From Brachypterus glaber (Eukaryota > Arthropoda > Insecta > Coleoptera > Kateretidae): a stretch of 64,000 nucleotides of DNA. Below are positions 1-11,414 of the stretch, one piece after another. The notes under the pieces are model-generated. The model made no database searches. It was given only the letters and a program-made list of their open reading frames with translations, and had not been told where the DNA came from. The stretch covers positions 25,562,300 through 25,626,299 of the forward strand of contig OY294048.1 of NCBI GenBank assembly GCA_958510825.1, read 5' to 3'. A program made the translations under genes and the position numbers. Position 1 is the stretch's first letter, and the number at the start of each line of letters is the position of its first letter.

Positions 1-354
1 CGAGAAATGTGAAAAAATCGGAAAAAAAAATTTGAAAAAAAAATGTGTATTTCAATAGTTTTAATTTTAGAATTCTAAAATATAAATATAAACTAGAAAA
101 CAAGATGTTTACATAAATTTTCAAAAACTAGATTTTTAAAAGAAGGGTTTGGACTTTTGATTGTTTAAAGAACGTTTCCTAAATTAATAATAATAATTAA
201 TTAGTATTAATTATATGAAACTGCTTACTATGCCAGAACTAAGACAGTTTTCAGAGGCCATCGGCTGTGCTGGCAAAGAAGCATCTCCTAAAGTCAATAA
301 TTATAATGAATCATTATAAATGATAAAACACTTCACGGTGAAATTCTAATGGCT
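1..354. other. Unassigned AT-rich DNA
   Basis: No reading frame or repeat I can name. The stretch is A/T-rich and ends just before the left arm of the first foldback element. Confidence 0.5.
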
Positions 355-1042
355 GTTTTCCGAACTTGCCGCTAACTTTAGTTTTTTTTTATATTCTTGT
401 TATTTATGTAGTAACCAAGAATTTAAGAGCAAAATTTAAAAAATCTATCAGTTAGTTTTTTATTTATATTTTTTTATAAAAATCTGCACCTATTCAATTA
501 TTTGTCTATATCTCGGCTATTTCTAATTATAATAAAATTATTATTATAAATAAAACAAAGATTGCTTAATTTTCTACAAAAATTAAACTACACTGGTTTT
601 AATTCTTTTGCCGTTTTGTTGCAATACGCGATTAAAGTTTAAAGTAAAACAAAAAAGTTCATCTTTATATTTATTAAAATAATAATATAATAAGCCTCCT
701 TAGATAATTTTTAATAAATATAAAGATTAATTTATACTTTTTTGTTTTACTTTAAACTAGAATCGCGTATTGTGACAAAACGGCAATAGATTAAAAAAAT
801 GGTATTTACTTTTTTTGTAGAAATGAAGTAGTCTTTATTTTTTTTTAATAATATTTTTATTACATAATTAGAATTAGCTGAGATATAGACAAATAATTAA
901 ACAGGTGCGGATTTTTATAAAAAAAAATCTAAATTAAAAAAAAACTAACCCATAGATTTTTTTTTAATTTTGCTCTTAAATCGTTGGTTATTACATAAAT
1001 AATAAGAATATAAAGAAAAACTAAAGTTTGCCGCAATTTTTG
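355..1042. repeat. Foldback (long inverted-repeat) element
   Basis: Two arms of about 330 bp (about 355-680 and 700-1042) are imperfect reverse complements with only a short spacer. The left arm has CTAACTTTAG, TATTTATGTAGTAACCAAG and GCACCTATTC. The right arm has their complements CTAAAGTTTG, GGTTATTACATAAATAA and AACAGGTGCG. The centre is the near-palindromic TTTATATTTATTAAA / TTTAATAAATATAAAG. There is no coding capacity. It behaves like a non-autonomous foldback or MITE-like transposon. I cannot assign a superfamily because no target duplication is obvious. Confidence 0.8.
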
Positions 1043-1740
1043 AAAAAACCCCTCAGAAATGCCACGAGACTTTGAACTTAGCGTAAAGGCTTCAAATTTA
1101 GTTTTGAAATATTATCTGATAATAAAAAAAACAATGCAAATGAAAATTAAATTATTACCTACACATCAAAAGTACATGTAAAAAGCATTGTCATTTTACA
1201 GGTAAAGTTATGTTTCTCTGTTCTGTCTCTATTCCATCAACTTTAACATAGCAAAATTTGAATGCGTTTGTCAGTACAATAAAAAACGCGATATTGTATC
1301 ATATAAGTGATTCAAGCAATCATATTTTTATAAATTAACTCTTTTTAGAAAGTCGCTTAGTGCAGAAACATTTGAAATAATCTACAAGTAAAATGCACTA
1401 AGTGCACTAAGTGACTTAGTGCCAGATAAAATTTTAATCAAAATGAAATTGGTGCATTTTGTATAGTGGGTAACTCCCTTGGCAGTCCACCTAGAAGTTA
1501 GTTCGGTTTACCTATACATAGATCATCAAAAATTAATTACAGTGCCATTAAAATCCCATTTTTGCAAAAAAGTGACTCAGTGCCTTATACTTGTAAGCCG
1601 ACGATATATGGAGCAGCTCAAAATCTATAAGGAAGCTTGTTTTTATTAGGTCAAAGATGAATCCCTGCTCCTTGGTAAAAGTGTTAAGTTTAAGACGATG
1701 CTGCAAAAAAAGCCATCTAACGATTTTTTTAATTTTTAGA
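1043..1740. other. Unassigned AT-rich DNA with short GTGACTTAGTGC motifs
   Basis: No coding region seen. Between about 1350 and 1585 the word CACTAAGTGCACTAAGTGAC and variants of GTGACTTAGTGC recur on both strands, which gives small local hairpins. Nothing else was recognised. Confidence 0.4.
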
Positions 1741-2330
1741 CAGAATACATAAAATATACCAGAGAATTATTAATATAAAAAAACATCGGAGTTGCCAGAC
1801 CTTTTAGGTGAATTTTTTTTAAACCACCCGTGCTAAGGGAACTACGGCCCTTTAAAGACGTATTGAACGGGAAACAAAAAAAAAGCAACAATAAAATTTT
1901 AATGCTGCAGGGCGATTCTTCTTTTAAAACTAAGCAAAAAGTACTCTTCACCGAAACACCTAAATTTAATATTAAATGAGTAATAGCCTTTTTAAAAGTA
2001 AGATTTTTGGTGGCATAAAATCTTACTTCCTCTTGCATTTTTTTTTTTTTTGAAAACGGTTGCTCCTACAGTATTACATTATATGATATTTTTCATGTAT
2101 TTTTACCCAAGCAATCTATATTTTTACAACAAATCAAAAAAAATACACATAAAAAAGTTTAGTGCAAAAATGTGTTAAGCCTAATACATTTTTTCATCTA
2201 GGGACGACTCTGGATAGATTCAAAAATATATATTAACATAAACTAGTTGCCATTATTAATACTAGTATACATGCAATACCTCATTACTCTAGCTCAAAGG
2301 GTACCAGAGTTATTAACAGTGATCGGACTT
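1741..2330. repeat. Diverged arm of the foldback family seen complete at 26213-27358
   Basis: Several blocks match the right arm of the 26.2-27.4 kb element in the same order: GAAAACGGTTGCTCCTACAG (compare GAAAACGGTTAATCTTACAG), ACAGTATTACA, and a CTCAAAGGGTACCAGAGTTA block (compare CTCAAAGGGTTCCTGAGTTA). The left partner arm is not visible here, so this is probably an old half-copy. The relation rests on reading by eye. Confidence 0.45.
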
Positions 2331-2464
2331 TTGACTTTTTAACAGGATCGATTCTTGTTTTGTTTTATTTTAAAGTAAGACAATTCATTTAATTTTGCTC
2401 TTTTGTCCATTTGTATTTTTTTTTAATATTTGTGAAATCAAGCTAATTTAAATATCTACACCCA

Positions 2465-4208
2465 AATAAAATAAAAAGTAAAACAAAAACAGTGAGCGCA
2501 TGAATATGTTTTTTTCTTTTTTTAAGATAAGCGAACAAATTCGGTGTTGTTCCTAGGTTGTTAAATATAATATAGAAATTAATTCACTTAAATTAAAATA
2601 TATTTACCTTTTAAAATGTAATCAGTTTTAAACTAAAACAACTGTTTGTTTTTTCAATATTACTTTCCTTGCGTTAGTAAAAAAATATTACTTTTTAACG
2701 GTTTATATAGAAAAAAGACGACTTCCGCAAAAAAATTCTCTCTCTGAACAGTAAATTTGTCTACGGTAACTCGAGAACGCTTTGACCTAACGACGTCAAA
2801 TTTGGACTATAGGTTCCTTATCCAAAGATGGTTTTTGATAAAAAGCGGGATGGGGTAAAACTATCATTTAAAAAAAAAATCAAATTTTTTAGTTTTTTGT
2901 ATGATTGGCTTCATGTGCAGTCATGTACGCATGCTTAAAACGTTATGTTAGGTTTGCATAGAACACAAATCGCGCCCGAGCTGATGTAATTTTTGCTTTC
3001 CTCCGCGCTCCCGAAAATTCGTTTCTTGGCAGCAGTTTTTTTTATTATAGCAGGTTTTTTTTATTATTTTGTGTAACTGAAAATTATTAATCGTTTAAGG
3101 TCGATTCAGGCACAATTATCACTAACTAAACTAAGCCTTTCAGTCATTTTTAATATCAGAAAAAAAAAGATGACCTAACCTGGTCAATAAAAAGGACAGA
3201 ATGGCTTAGTTTATAATTATCACTAACTAAACTAAGCCATTCTGTCCTTTTTATTGGCCAGGTGAGAAGCCATCTTTTTTTTTTGGCCAATAAAAATGAC
3301 TGAAAGGCTTAATTTAGTTAGTGATAATTATGCCTAAATCGACCTTAAACGATTAATAATTTTCAGTTATACAAAATAATAAAAAAAACCTGCTATAATA
3401 AAAAAAACTGCTGCCGAGAAACGAATTTTCGGGCGCGATTTGTGTTCTATGCAAACCTAACATAACGTTTAAAACCTGCGTACAAGACACATGACGGCAC
3501 ATGAAGCCAATCATACAAAAAACTAAAAAAAAATTGAAAAAATAAAATAAAAAATTATAGTTTTACCCCATCCCGCTTTTTATCAATCTTTGGATAAGGA
3601 ACCTATACATCTAGAAATAGATGGCGCACAAGTCTACATAAATCTAATGGCTATATTCCTTTTGCAAGTAAAGTCTAAAAAGTTTTCTTAATTAGCGTGC
3701 AGAGTTGACTCTTGGTACTGAAGAGGGCCAGCAGCCCGAAACTGTCAGTCTACCAATATCACTCCGTACGATGATTAGAAAATAGATTGATGGAATAATA
3801 AATTAATATTTTTGTAATTTTGTTTAAAATTAAAAATTTCTGTCCTTACTAAGGAACCTATAGTCCAAATTTGACGTCGTTAGGTCAAAGCGTTCTCGAG
3901 TTACCGTAGACAAATTTCCTGTTCAGAGAGACATTTTTTTTTACGGAAGTCGTCTTTTTTCTATATAAACCGTTAAAAAGCAATATTTTTTACTAACGCA
4001 AGGAAAGTAATATTGAAAAAACAAACAGTTGTTTTAGTCTAAAACTGATTACATTTTAAAAGGTAAATATATTTTAATTTAAGTGGATTAATTTCTATTT
4101 TATATTTAACAACCTAGGAATAACACCGAATATTGGAATTTGTTCGGTTATCTTAAAAAAGAAGAAAACATATTCATGGGCTCAGTGTTTTTCTTTTACT
4201 TTTTATTT
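2465..4208. repeat. Large foldback element, about 1.7 kb, right end lost in a gap
   Basis: The left arm (2465 to about 3205) is matched by an inverted right arm (about 3215-4208). Landmarks are TCTACGGTAACTCGAGAACG / CGTTCTCGAGTTACCGTAGA, GCGGGATGGGGTAAAACTAT / ATAGTTTTACCCCATCCCGC, and GGTTTGCATAGAACACAAAT / ATTTGTGTTCTATGCAAACC. The centre is itself a nested palindrome built on ATAATTATCACTAACTAAAC. The right arm carries a 243-bp insertion (3608-3850), and the left arm carries about 36 bp around 2978-3012 that the right arm lacks. There is no coding capacity. The right terminus runs into the N gap. Confidence 0.85.
3608..3850 (+). mobile_element. SINE-like insertion with 12-bp target duplication
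   Basis: The foldback arm is interrupted here. The 12-mer AAGGAACCTATA occurs directly before (3596-3607) and after (3851-3862) the insert, while the opposite arm shows the site once, so this is a true target duplication. The 243-bp insert has no reading frame. It contains a small stem GAGGGCCAGCAGCCC followed by GAAACTGTCAGTC, a layout common at the 3' ends of insect SINEs and LINEs, and ends in A/T-rich sequence. I do not recognise the family. A 12-bp duplication suits LINE-driven retroposition. Confidence 0.7.
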
Positions 4209-4408
4209 NNNNNNNNNNNNNNNNNNNNNNNNNNNNNNNNNNNNNNNNNNNNNNNNNNNNNNNNNNNNNNNNNNNNNNNNNNNNNNNNNNNNNNNNNNNN
4301 NNNNNNNNNNNNNNNNNNNNNNNNNNNNNNNNNNNNNNNNNNNNNNNNNNNNNNNNNNNNNNNNNNNNNNNNNNNNNNNNNNNNNNNNNNNNNNNNNNNN
4401 NNNNNNNN
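4209..4408. other. Assembly gap (200 N)
   Basis: An exact run of 200 N. It separates the foldback element from the minus-strand gypsy gag fragment, so both are truncated at it. Confidence 0.99.
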
Positions 4409-4935
4409 CTAATTTTCGAGTCAAGACCCGTAAGTAAGGTATCTAGGCACAAAGAGTCTGCGATAAGCTGTTGCGAATATTTTTGATCAGGGGTGAGGTA
4501 TTGTCGATTTATGGCAGCATGTAATTTTGCGTTATGCGCTTGTATTTTGTTTACAAATGTTAAAGGAGAGTCGTTACTTTGTCGCATAAGTTGCAGATCG
4601 TGCATGAGACTAGATAAATCTCTAGTATCTCCGAAATGAGCTAGTAACAAATCTTTGATCGCGCCCCAGGTGACCAAGCTACGGCTGTTTACTAATTGTG
4701 CCGCACGGCCACGCAATTTATTTTTAATGTGCACGGTTAATAGAAAATGTTGATTACCGCTTGCAATTTGAACAGCGGTGTCGCAAGAACAGACAAACGA
4801 GTTTAAAAGAATTTGGTCGCCATCGTATTCGGGTATGAGGGCGAATAACTCAGACAATTTATATGACTCAATTACTACTTTTACTTCCTCCTTAACTTGG
4901 GAGGAGGAACCTGCGTCAATATCAGTATCAGTCAT
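4409..4935 (-). pseudogene. Ty3/gypsy retrotransposon gag, N-terminal part
   Basis: An open frame of about 175 codons starts at the ATG at 4933-4935 and runs leftward into the N gap. The protein opens with an acidic, Ser-rich stretch (MTDTDIDAGSSS). A capsid-like region follows with LSELFALIPEYDG, KNKLRGRAAQLVNSR, WGAIKDLLLAHFGDTRDLSS and QLMRQSNDSPLTFVNKI, the typical order of insect gypsy gag capsids. It would form the virus-like particle core. The start is chosen because it is the first ATG after the leader that follows the primer-binding site at 5140-5155. No stop is visible before the gap, so this copy may be intact or truncated beyond it. Confidence 0.8.
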
Positions 4936-5139
4936 TGTATTTAATAGAACACAAGGATAAAAAAAAATAGGAAAAAAATTGGAAATACACAAAATAATAG
5001 CAGTTTACGATAGATAAAAAGGTTACTTACAATTGCATCGTTGGGTCACTTCACTCAACACAAAATTTAAGATTCGTTCACTTTTTAAGGATTGGAATCC
5101 ACACGATCGTTTACTCAGTTCAACAATCGCAAAGTGGAT

Positions 5140-5155
5140 CCTACCGACTGCGCCA
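5140..5155 (-). promoter_or_regulatory. Gypsy primer-binding site, tRNA-Ser type
   Basis: Read on the minus strand this is TGGCGCAGTCGGTAGG. TGGCGCAGTCG complements the 3' end of tRNA-Ser as known for Drosophila 17.6/297-type gypsy elements. It lies directly after the LTR and about 200 bp ahead of gag, as expected for minus-strand DNA priming. Confidence 0.75.
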
Positions 5156-5449
5156 ATTTTATAACTTGGAAGTCAAGAAAGGCTTTTTAAAAAGAATTAT
5201 ATTAAATAAACAAAGTTACATGGACTATAGCTAAAGAATTAATGAATACAGTAAAATCTTAACTAAAGCTTAAATACTAAATATGAATGCTGACAGGGCA
5301 GTTCCCATGGTTCGAAGGCTAGAGGGCCGGCTATCGGCAGTCTGGGTTCCATTCAGCAGCTTTAGGCACGTACAGGGTATCAGGTTACGTCTGTGGGTGT
5401 TGATAAGCATGATGCAATATTGTGCAATCGGGAGTGCCAGCATATAACA
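5154..5449 (-). repeat. Probable 5' LTR of the minus-strand gypsy element
   Basis: Bounded on one side by the primer-binding site and on the other by a TGTTATATG start (minus strand). The length of about 295 bp is reasonable for an LTR. The boundary is inferred, because the 3' LTR lies outside what is visible here and cannot be aligned. Confidence 0.5.
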
Positions 5450-5455
5450 TATATA

Positions 5456-6157
5456 TACAGAGCGGTCCAAAAGTCACCCCCCCCTCTTAACTTTTGAACC
5501 AGTTGAGATATCGACTTCAAATTTGGAACTTTTTAAGACAACTTAAACTATCTTTTAGCATATATATAGCTCTTAAAGTGTGGGCAGGGGGGCATGGGGG
5601 CACATTTTTTTAAATGGAAAGGGGGGTCGTGTAATACATCATTTTAAAGCTTATAACATTCTCCATTTAACTCCATATTTATAAATTTAAAAAACAAATT
5701 TTTTTGGGTTTAAAATGGGGTTGAAAATGGGTATTAATGTCAAAATTCCTCTAAAAAAAACAAATAATTTTTTTAAAATGCATAATTTCATCATAAAAAA
5801 ACGTTAATTATACTTTTAAACTAATTTTAGTTGACATAAATAAAAAATTAAAAAAAAACTTAAAAAATCGAATGTTTTAGCACAAAAAATTGAAAAATCA
5901 AAACTTTAAAAAAAAAATTAAAAATGTTAGTTTAAATAGAGAATTTTATAAGCTTTAAAATGATGTAACACACGACCCCCCTTTTCATTTAAAAAAATGT
6001 CCCCCCATGCCCCCCTGTCCACATTTTAAAAGCTGAAAATATCAAATATATGCTAAAAGATAGTTTAAGTTGTCTTATTTAAGAGTTCTAAATTTGAAGT
6101 CGATATCTCAACTCGTTCAAAAGTTAAAAGGGGGGGTGACTTTTGGAGCGCACTGTA
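5456..6157. repeat. Foldback element with TACAG-type ends
   Basis: The left end TACAGAGCGGTCCAAAAGTC and the right end GACTTTTGGAGCGCACTGTA are inverted copies. Further inside, GGTCGTGTAATACATCATTT pairs with AAATGATGTAACACACGACC, and ACTTAAACTATCTTTTAGCA with TGCTAAAAGATAGTTTAAGT. The ends lie in TATA-rich DNA, compatible with TA target choice (Tc1/mariner-like), but this is inference. There is no coding capacity. A diverged relative lies at 48720-49170 (CCCCTCTTAACTTTTAAACG, GGGGATCGTGG). Confidence 0.85.
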
Positions 6158-7203
6158 TATATATATATTATTATTATTATTATTATATATATTGTTATTT
6201 TTGCATGAGGGTGAATTTGCATACTAAAATTTGTGCAAACCCAATTTTATTGCAAAAAATAAAAATGCATCTTGCACTTCAAAATCGTCAAGATTATAGA
6301 TATATTCTGAATAATATGGATACTGTATATTGCAGTCTTGAAACTTTTAAACCACTCACAATGTTAACTGTCAAAAAAAATGAACAACAAAAAAAGTAGC
6401 ACTGACGGAATGAACACTAGAATATTGAAACTCATTTGAAGTAATAGGAAATAGGTTTTAAAGTGTCATAAATAATATACTTTGGTGTTTTTCCTGAAAC
6501 ATGAAAGAAATCGATTGTGATTCCATCAGAAAAAAAAAGAATAGTGTTAAGTAATAAATTTAGACCGTTTAATATGCAGCCTACTTATGAGAATCTTTTG
6601 CAGTTGGTGGTGAAACAACAAATAGTGGAAGTACAAAACAATTTGGGAGATACTTCTAGAAAATAGACAAAACAATTAAATTAAACAACATATTTATTTA
6701 TTTTTTCTTTATCTTTTAATAGTTTTATAATTTACAGATATTTTTTTACCTATTTACACTGTAGGGTAATTCCATGGTAACTGTCGTTACAGCCGCAGAA
6801 AAAATTACACTTTCTTTTAGATATTTTATTATATTTTTATTAAAGGTCGTTCGTTATTAAACTTTATTATTGTTAAAGACTGTTTATGAAAAAATGATAA
6901 TATAATAAAATATAGACTTGGGGGATATGCTTAATTATGTAGAATAGTACGAGGTTAAACAAACATATATAAAAAGCTATTCTTAGTTAATTAACATAGT
7001 AGATATCTAAATAATCAATCACATATTAAATCACATAAAACTTAAAGTATAAAATAATGTACAAAATAAATAAACAGTTTATTAAAACATTGAAATAAAA
7101 ATTAACATTAATATCACAGTGTAGTGAATAAAGGTATTTGTCCATGAAGTCATTTCAGTGTCCAAACGATTTTTAAACTGACTGATTGAGGTGGCGTTCA
7201 CAG
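6158..7203. other. Unassigned AT-rich DNA with TAT microsatellite
   Basis: It starts with a (TA)n/(TTA)n tract at about 6158-6195. The rest is A/T-rich with no convincing gene. Short open frames here have no recognisable content. Confidence 0.4.
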
Positions 7204-7679
7204 TATAGACATCCAAACGTCCATCCATATCCATGGATATACGGAAATCCAAGGGATATGAAGTATTATATCTAATGGATATTCCGTATATATCTAATGG
7301 ATATTACCTTTATATCTATTTCATATTGCATAGATATCCAAATAACCGGAATATATGGATATCTATGGGTATTCATATATCCTGGAATCTCCATTCCCAC
7401 TCTATTCGTTTATGGATGAGTATACTCTGGGAAGTGTAGTCTACACATCCCAAACTCTATATATTCTCATCCATGAATGTATATAGTGTGGAATGGGTAG
7501 ATTCCAGGATATATGGATATCCACTAGATATCCATATATTCTGGTTATTTGGATATCTATGCAATATGAAATAGATATAAAGTTAATATCCATTAGGTAC
7601 AAAATATATATTAGATATACTTTATATCCCTTGGATATCCATATATCCATGGATGTGGACGGACATTTGGATGTCTATA
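7204..7679. repeat. Foldback element rich in ATATCCAT words
   Basis: The left end TATAGACATCCAAACGTCCA and the right end TGGACGGACATTTGGATGTC are inverted. Arms match throughout, for example ATTGCATAGATATCCAAATA / TATTTGGATATCTATGCAAT, and meet at about 7442 (GTGTAGTCTACAC). Open frames on both strands across it are by-products of the palindrome. Confidence 0.85.
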
Positions 7680-7806
7680 TATGTATCACTGGATATCTTA
7701 AATATCTAAAAAATATATCCACTAAATGTCTAATAGATATTGTGTGTCTTCTGTGAGGACTTAGCCTATTGGTCAGCCAATAAAGAACTTTATTTTATTA
7801 TTATTA

Positions 7807-7977
7807 AGAACACAACCTACTAAGTATAATGAGGCAATATCATCAGGAAAAGACACAAAATATGGGGTTCCACAAGGGACTGTGTTGGGACCTATATTAT
7901 TTTTGATCTTTATAAATGACATAATTGAATATATTGGTAACTGCAAAATACAATTATTTGACGCCTTATTATACTGA
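7807..7977 (+). pseudogene. Non-LTR retrotransposon reverse transcriptase fragment
   Basis: A continuous 56-codon frame reads GVPQGTVLGPILFLIFINDI, which is the conserved RT block B/C region (GVPQGSVLGPLLFLIYINDL-type) of Jockey/I/CR1-like LINEs. The catalytic F/YADD box should follow. Here the frame reads LFDALLY and then meets two tandem TGA stops, so the first Asp pair is damaged. No start codon or flanking LINE domains were found. It is an isolated decayed scrap. Confidence 0.8.
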
Positions 7978-8301
7978 TGAAAATGCTGATGAAATACTAG
8001 AAATACTTAACAGGTAATGTATTAAACAAAATATTAGAACGGCTTACGGATTAGCATGGCCCAGAATTGATGGGAGCTGTCATATTTTAGGGTTCCGTCA
8101 GGTTTTTGGTAAAAAAGTTTTAAGTGAATATTCTAAAATGTGGATTTTCAGGTTTGATACGTGCAAAATAAATATTTTCTCGAATATCTTCGCCTGCTTT
8201 AACGTGTACAATATTATAAAAGACATTTAACATTTAATTATGAGGATTTATTTATAACTTTCCATATTTACTTATGACATTTTACAACTAAATACCATAA
8301 G

Positions 8302-8410
8302 AATCTAAAGGTCTAAAGATAATGAAATCATCTATAAATTGATGCCTTTCGTATAACTTAATAAATAAAGAAGTGTCATGCCTGGGGAGTTTTAAGTGGC
8401 GCACCCTGTA
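8302..8410 (+). repeat. Short repeat ending GCGCACCCTGTA, copy 1
   Basis: The segment from TCTAAAGATAATG-like sequence to GTGGCGCACCCTGTA recurs in the same direction at 9730-9835 (TAATAAAGAAGT..ATGCCTG..GAGTTTT..AGTGGCGCACCCTGTA). The CACCCTGTA end is common at arthropod transposon termini, but the family is not identified. Confidence 0.6.
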
Positions 8411-8483
8411 TAAGTATATATACGCGAGTACAACACAACTTTAATTAAGTATACTTTTATTAGATAAGTATACTTGACCACAA

Positions 8484-8713
8484 CTCCGAGTTTTTACGAG
8501 TTGTTAAATACCAATCTGGGCTCCTCAATAACAGAGCTGCGTACCGAATTTGGTTTGGTTTTTGGTTGATTTGGTGTTTTTTTTTTAATGGGGGGCGTTG
8601 ATTTACGTAAACTTTGGTTTTGCACCTGTTAAAAAAAACACCAAACCAACTAAAAACCAAATAAACTCGTCACGAAGCGCTGCCCAGATTGGCATTTAGA
8701 AACTCGTTTCGAG
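8484..8713. repeat. Small foldback element with ACACCAAACCA motif
   Basis: Arms CTCCGAG..CGAGTTGTTAAAT..CCAATCTGGGC and GCCCAGATTGG..AAACTCGTTTCGAG are inverted. The centre has TTGGTGTTTTTTTTTTAATG and AAAAAAAACACCAAACCAAC. The inner motif (AATGGGGGGCGTTGATTTACG) closely matches the tandem motif of the 34.2-34.6 kb foldback. Confidence 0.75.
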
Positions 8714-8936
8714 ATTTTCCCATCCTTAACAGAGTGCCTTAAGTTATATTTTTCTATAAACATCTCTAATTTACATGACCTAAAAAAAGCGCGATTTAGT
8801 TTCCATCATGGAGGAATTGGTAAAATGTTTAATATTTACGTTCAATAGAGCACACTTAAACTTTTATATTTTATATGTTTTTTACATTTTATAAAAATAC
8901 ATTAATAATTTTATTTTAACCCCTTGGCGCACTCAC

Positions 8937-9003
8937 CCGAGTTAACTCGTTCACAGTAGGTTGGTATTTTTCCGCTCACCCGAGTTAACTCGGGCGGACC
9001 TAG
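8937..9003. repeat. CCCGAGTTAACTCG palindromic motif pair
   Basis: CTCACCCGAGTTAACTCG occurs twice 47 bp apart. The second continues to CCCGAGTTAACTCGGGCGG, a perfect CCCGAGTTAACTCGGG palindrome. It could be a transposon end, but no partner end was found. Confidence 0.5.
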
Positions 9004-9729
9004 AATCATTACATTATGTGGAAAATAAAGTTTTAAAAAAGATTCTCAACATTATTTGTTATTGCCCTTCAGTATAGACTCAAAATTAATTTTGGACTTT
9101 TTCTTAAATTTATTACAAACTTTCTCCATATTCTTGAGTTTTAAAAGATCCGTTTTTTGGTCTGGTCTGGTCTGGTCTTGGACGTACGGGCTTACTGAGC
9201 GTTCGTTTGCAATTTTCATTAACAGCGTACTTATCTACTTATTTTTATTCAAAAACGCACACAAACAATAACAAGAGCAAAGAAAACACAATTTAGGTTT
9301 TAGTTGATAATAAAAATAACAAACGTCATTAATAAGAAAAATTATTTCCTTACAAGGCTAATCTGATTAATTTAATTTTATTTGAAAGAATGTAAATGTT
9401 TTAAGTACAATTTTCCATTACTTCTTGGGTTTGTAATTCATAATTCTAGCTTTTTACGTACCTTAATCAGTTGGGGTAAAAAAGGCATAACCTGAAAAAA
9501 CGAAAGACGGAGTCGAAAACTAAAATAATAAAAAATCACGTTTTTCAGATTTCTGGAAAATACTAAATTAGATCCTAATGTATTATACATTAAATTAAAG
9601 GTAATCAAATTTAGGCATGTATAAACCTTTTTTTGTAAACTTTAAGGAAAAAAATTATTCAAAGAAAATCACATTGTTTCTCCCAGAAAATTTTCCAGTA
9701 AAAATATGTTCAAAAAAGTTATTAACTGT
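9004..9729. other. Unassigned AT-rich DNA
   Basis: No recognisable coding content or repeat boundaries apart from the approach to the second GCGCACCCTGTA repeat copy. Confidence 0.35.
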
Positions 9730-9835
9730 TCTAAAGATAATTAAATTATCTACAAATCGATGCTTTGTACTTTTCTATAACTTTATTAATAAAGAAGTTA
9801 CATGCCTGAAGAGTTTTGAAGTGGCGCACCCTGTA
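9730..9835 (+). repeat. Short repeat ending GCGCACCCTGTA, copy 2
   Basis: Direct, diverged copy of 8302-8410, with shared CTAAAGATAAT, AATAAAGAAGT and GTGGCGCACCCTGTA. The second copy abuts the next foldback element. Confidence 0.6.
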
Positions 9836-9844
9836 TTAATACCA

Positions 9845-11414
9845 CACCATCGCACTTTTTGGGCTGAGAGAAAAAAAATATGAACGAAAATCTAAATTTT
9901 TACATATGAGTATTTTTGATACCGCTGATTTCGAATATGAAAAATCTGAAAAAAAAATTTTCCGCGCCACTAGGGTGGTTTATTTTTTTATTTTTTTTTT
10001 CGATTTTGTTCCAATTCGGTATACAGTCTCTTTTTAGGGATATTAACGTATACCAATGGTTAAAACACCAAAAATCAAAATGGCGGAGCCAATATAGCTT
10101 ATCGGTTTTTAGAATGTTGTCATAATTAGGGGAAATTAAGGCTATAAATTAGTCCAAAGTCATCGATTTTAAGAAAAGGACTAAACTTGAAACACTTAAT
10201 ATGACAAAGCTTATATGTAAGTTAAAAATACAGTTTTATATCCATTTTAGTTAAAATATTGATTTCAAGGTCGTCAGAATTCCGTGAATTGAATTTTATT
10301 GTCCAGGTATTTTTTTTTAAGTATGCAAAAATGTCATTGAAACCTAAAAATTTAAATAATATTGTAAAATCTTAAATTTCAAAGATTACATTTTTATCTT
10401 CATATAAACTATACAATTTTTTTAGCCAGTTTTAGAGAAAAAAAAACTAAATTTTATGTTCGAAATAAAACGCTATAAAAATTATTTAAATGGTCAAATT
10501 TTATTAAATAAATAATTATAATTTATAAATTATGTATGTCAACTACTTTCATCAGAACTTTTATTGTCATCATCTTCATTACCAGTATAAATAGTTTAAT
10601 CCAGTTTTATAAATAGATTCAGTACTTCAGGCAAATAGGCGTGCGTCTTTTTATAGGGGCCTGAAACCTTTAATATACATAATTTATAAATTATAATTAT
10701 TTAAATAATTTTTATAGCGTTTATTTCGAACATAAATTTTAGTTTTTTTTTCTAAAAATGGCAAAAAATTGGCAACTTTTTTTATATAGTTTATTACTAT
10801 AAGTGAAGAAAAAGATGTACAAAATATTGAGTCTCGCAAATGATGGCAATTTTTGAAATTTAAGATTTTACAATTTTATTTAATTTTTTAGGTTTCAGTG
10901 ACCTGTTTGCATACTTAAAACCACCTTATCTTTAATTTATTTTAATTTAGGAAATCGCTAGGGCTAATATAAGATATTTTCTATACCTGGACTATAAAAT
11001 TCAATTCACAAAATTCTGACGACCTTAAAATGAATATTTTAACTAAAATGGATATAAAACTGTATTTTTAACTTTCATATAAGCTTTGTCATATTAATTG
11101 TTTTAAGTTTAGTCCTTTAATTAAAATCGATAAACTTTGACTAATTTATAGCCTTAATTTTGACCAATTATGACAACATTCTAAAAACCGATACGCCATA
11201 CTGGATCCTCCATTTTTTTTGATGGTCTAAGTTAATGTACCTAAAAAGAAAATGTATACCAAATTTGAACAAAATAGAAATAAAAAATAAAAAAATGAAC
11301 CACCCTAGGATTTTTTTTCAGCTTTTTTATAATCATATTCGAAATCAGCGCCATAAAAAATACTAGTATGCAAAAATTTAGATTTTCGTCCATCTCAGCC
11401 CACAGTGCATCGCG
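9845..11414. repeat. Large foldback element, about 1.57 kb
   Basis: Arms of about 700 bp surround a loop at roughly 10540-10670. Paired landmarks are GGGCTGAGAG / CATCTCAGCCC, TTTCGAATATGAAAAATCTG / TATAATCATATTCGAAATC, ATCCATTTTAGTTAAAATAT / ATTTTAACTAAAATGGATAT, and TTATGTTCGAAATAAAACGC / GCGTTTATTTCGAACATAAA. Outer ends are C/G-rich (CACCATCGCAC against GTGCATCGCGG). There is no coding capacity. The superfamily is unknown. Confidence 0.88.

Noticed and set aside
4140..4424. Small frames reading through the N run
   Set aside because: They consist mostly of unknown residues. Only the gag part to the right of the gap has real content.
7233..7756. Three overlapping proteins rich in Ile/Tyr/Ser
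   Set aside because: Both strands are open because the foldback is a palindrome of ATATCCAT words.
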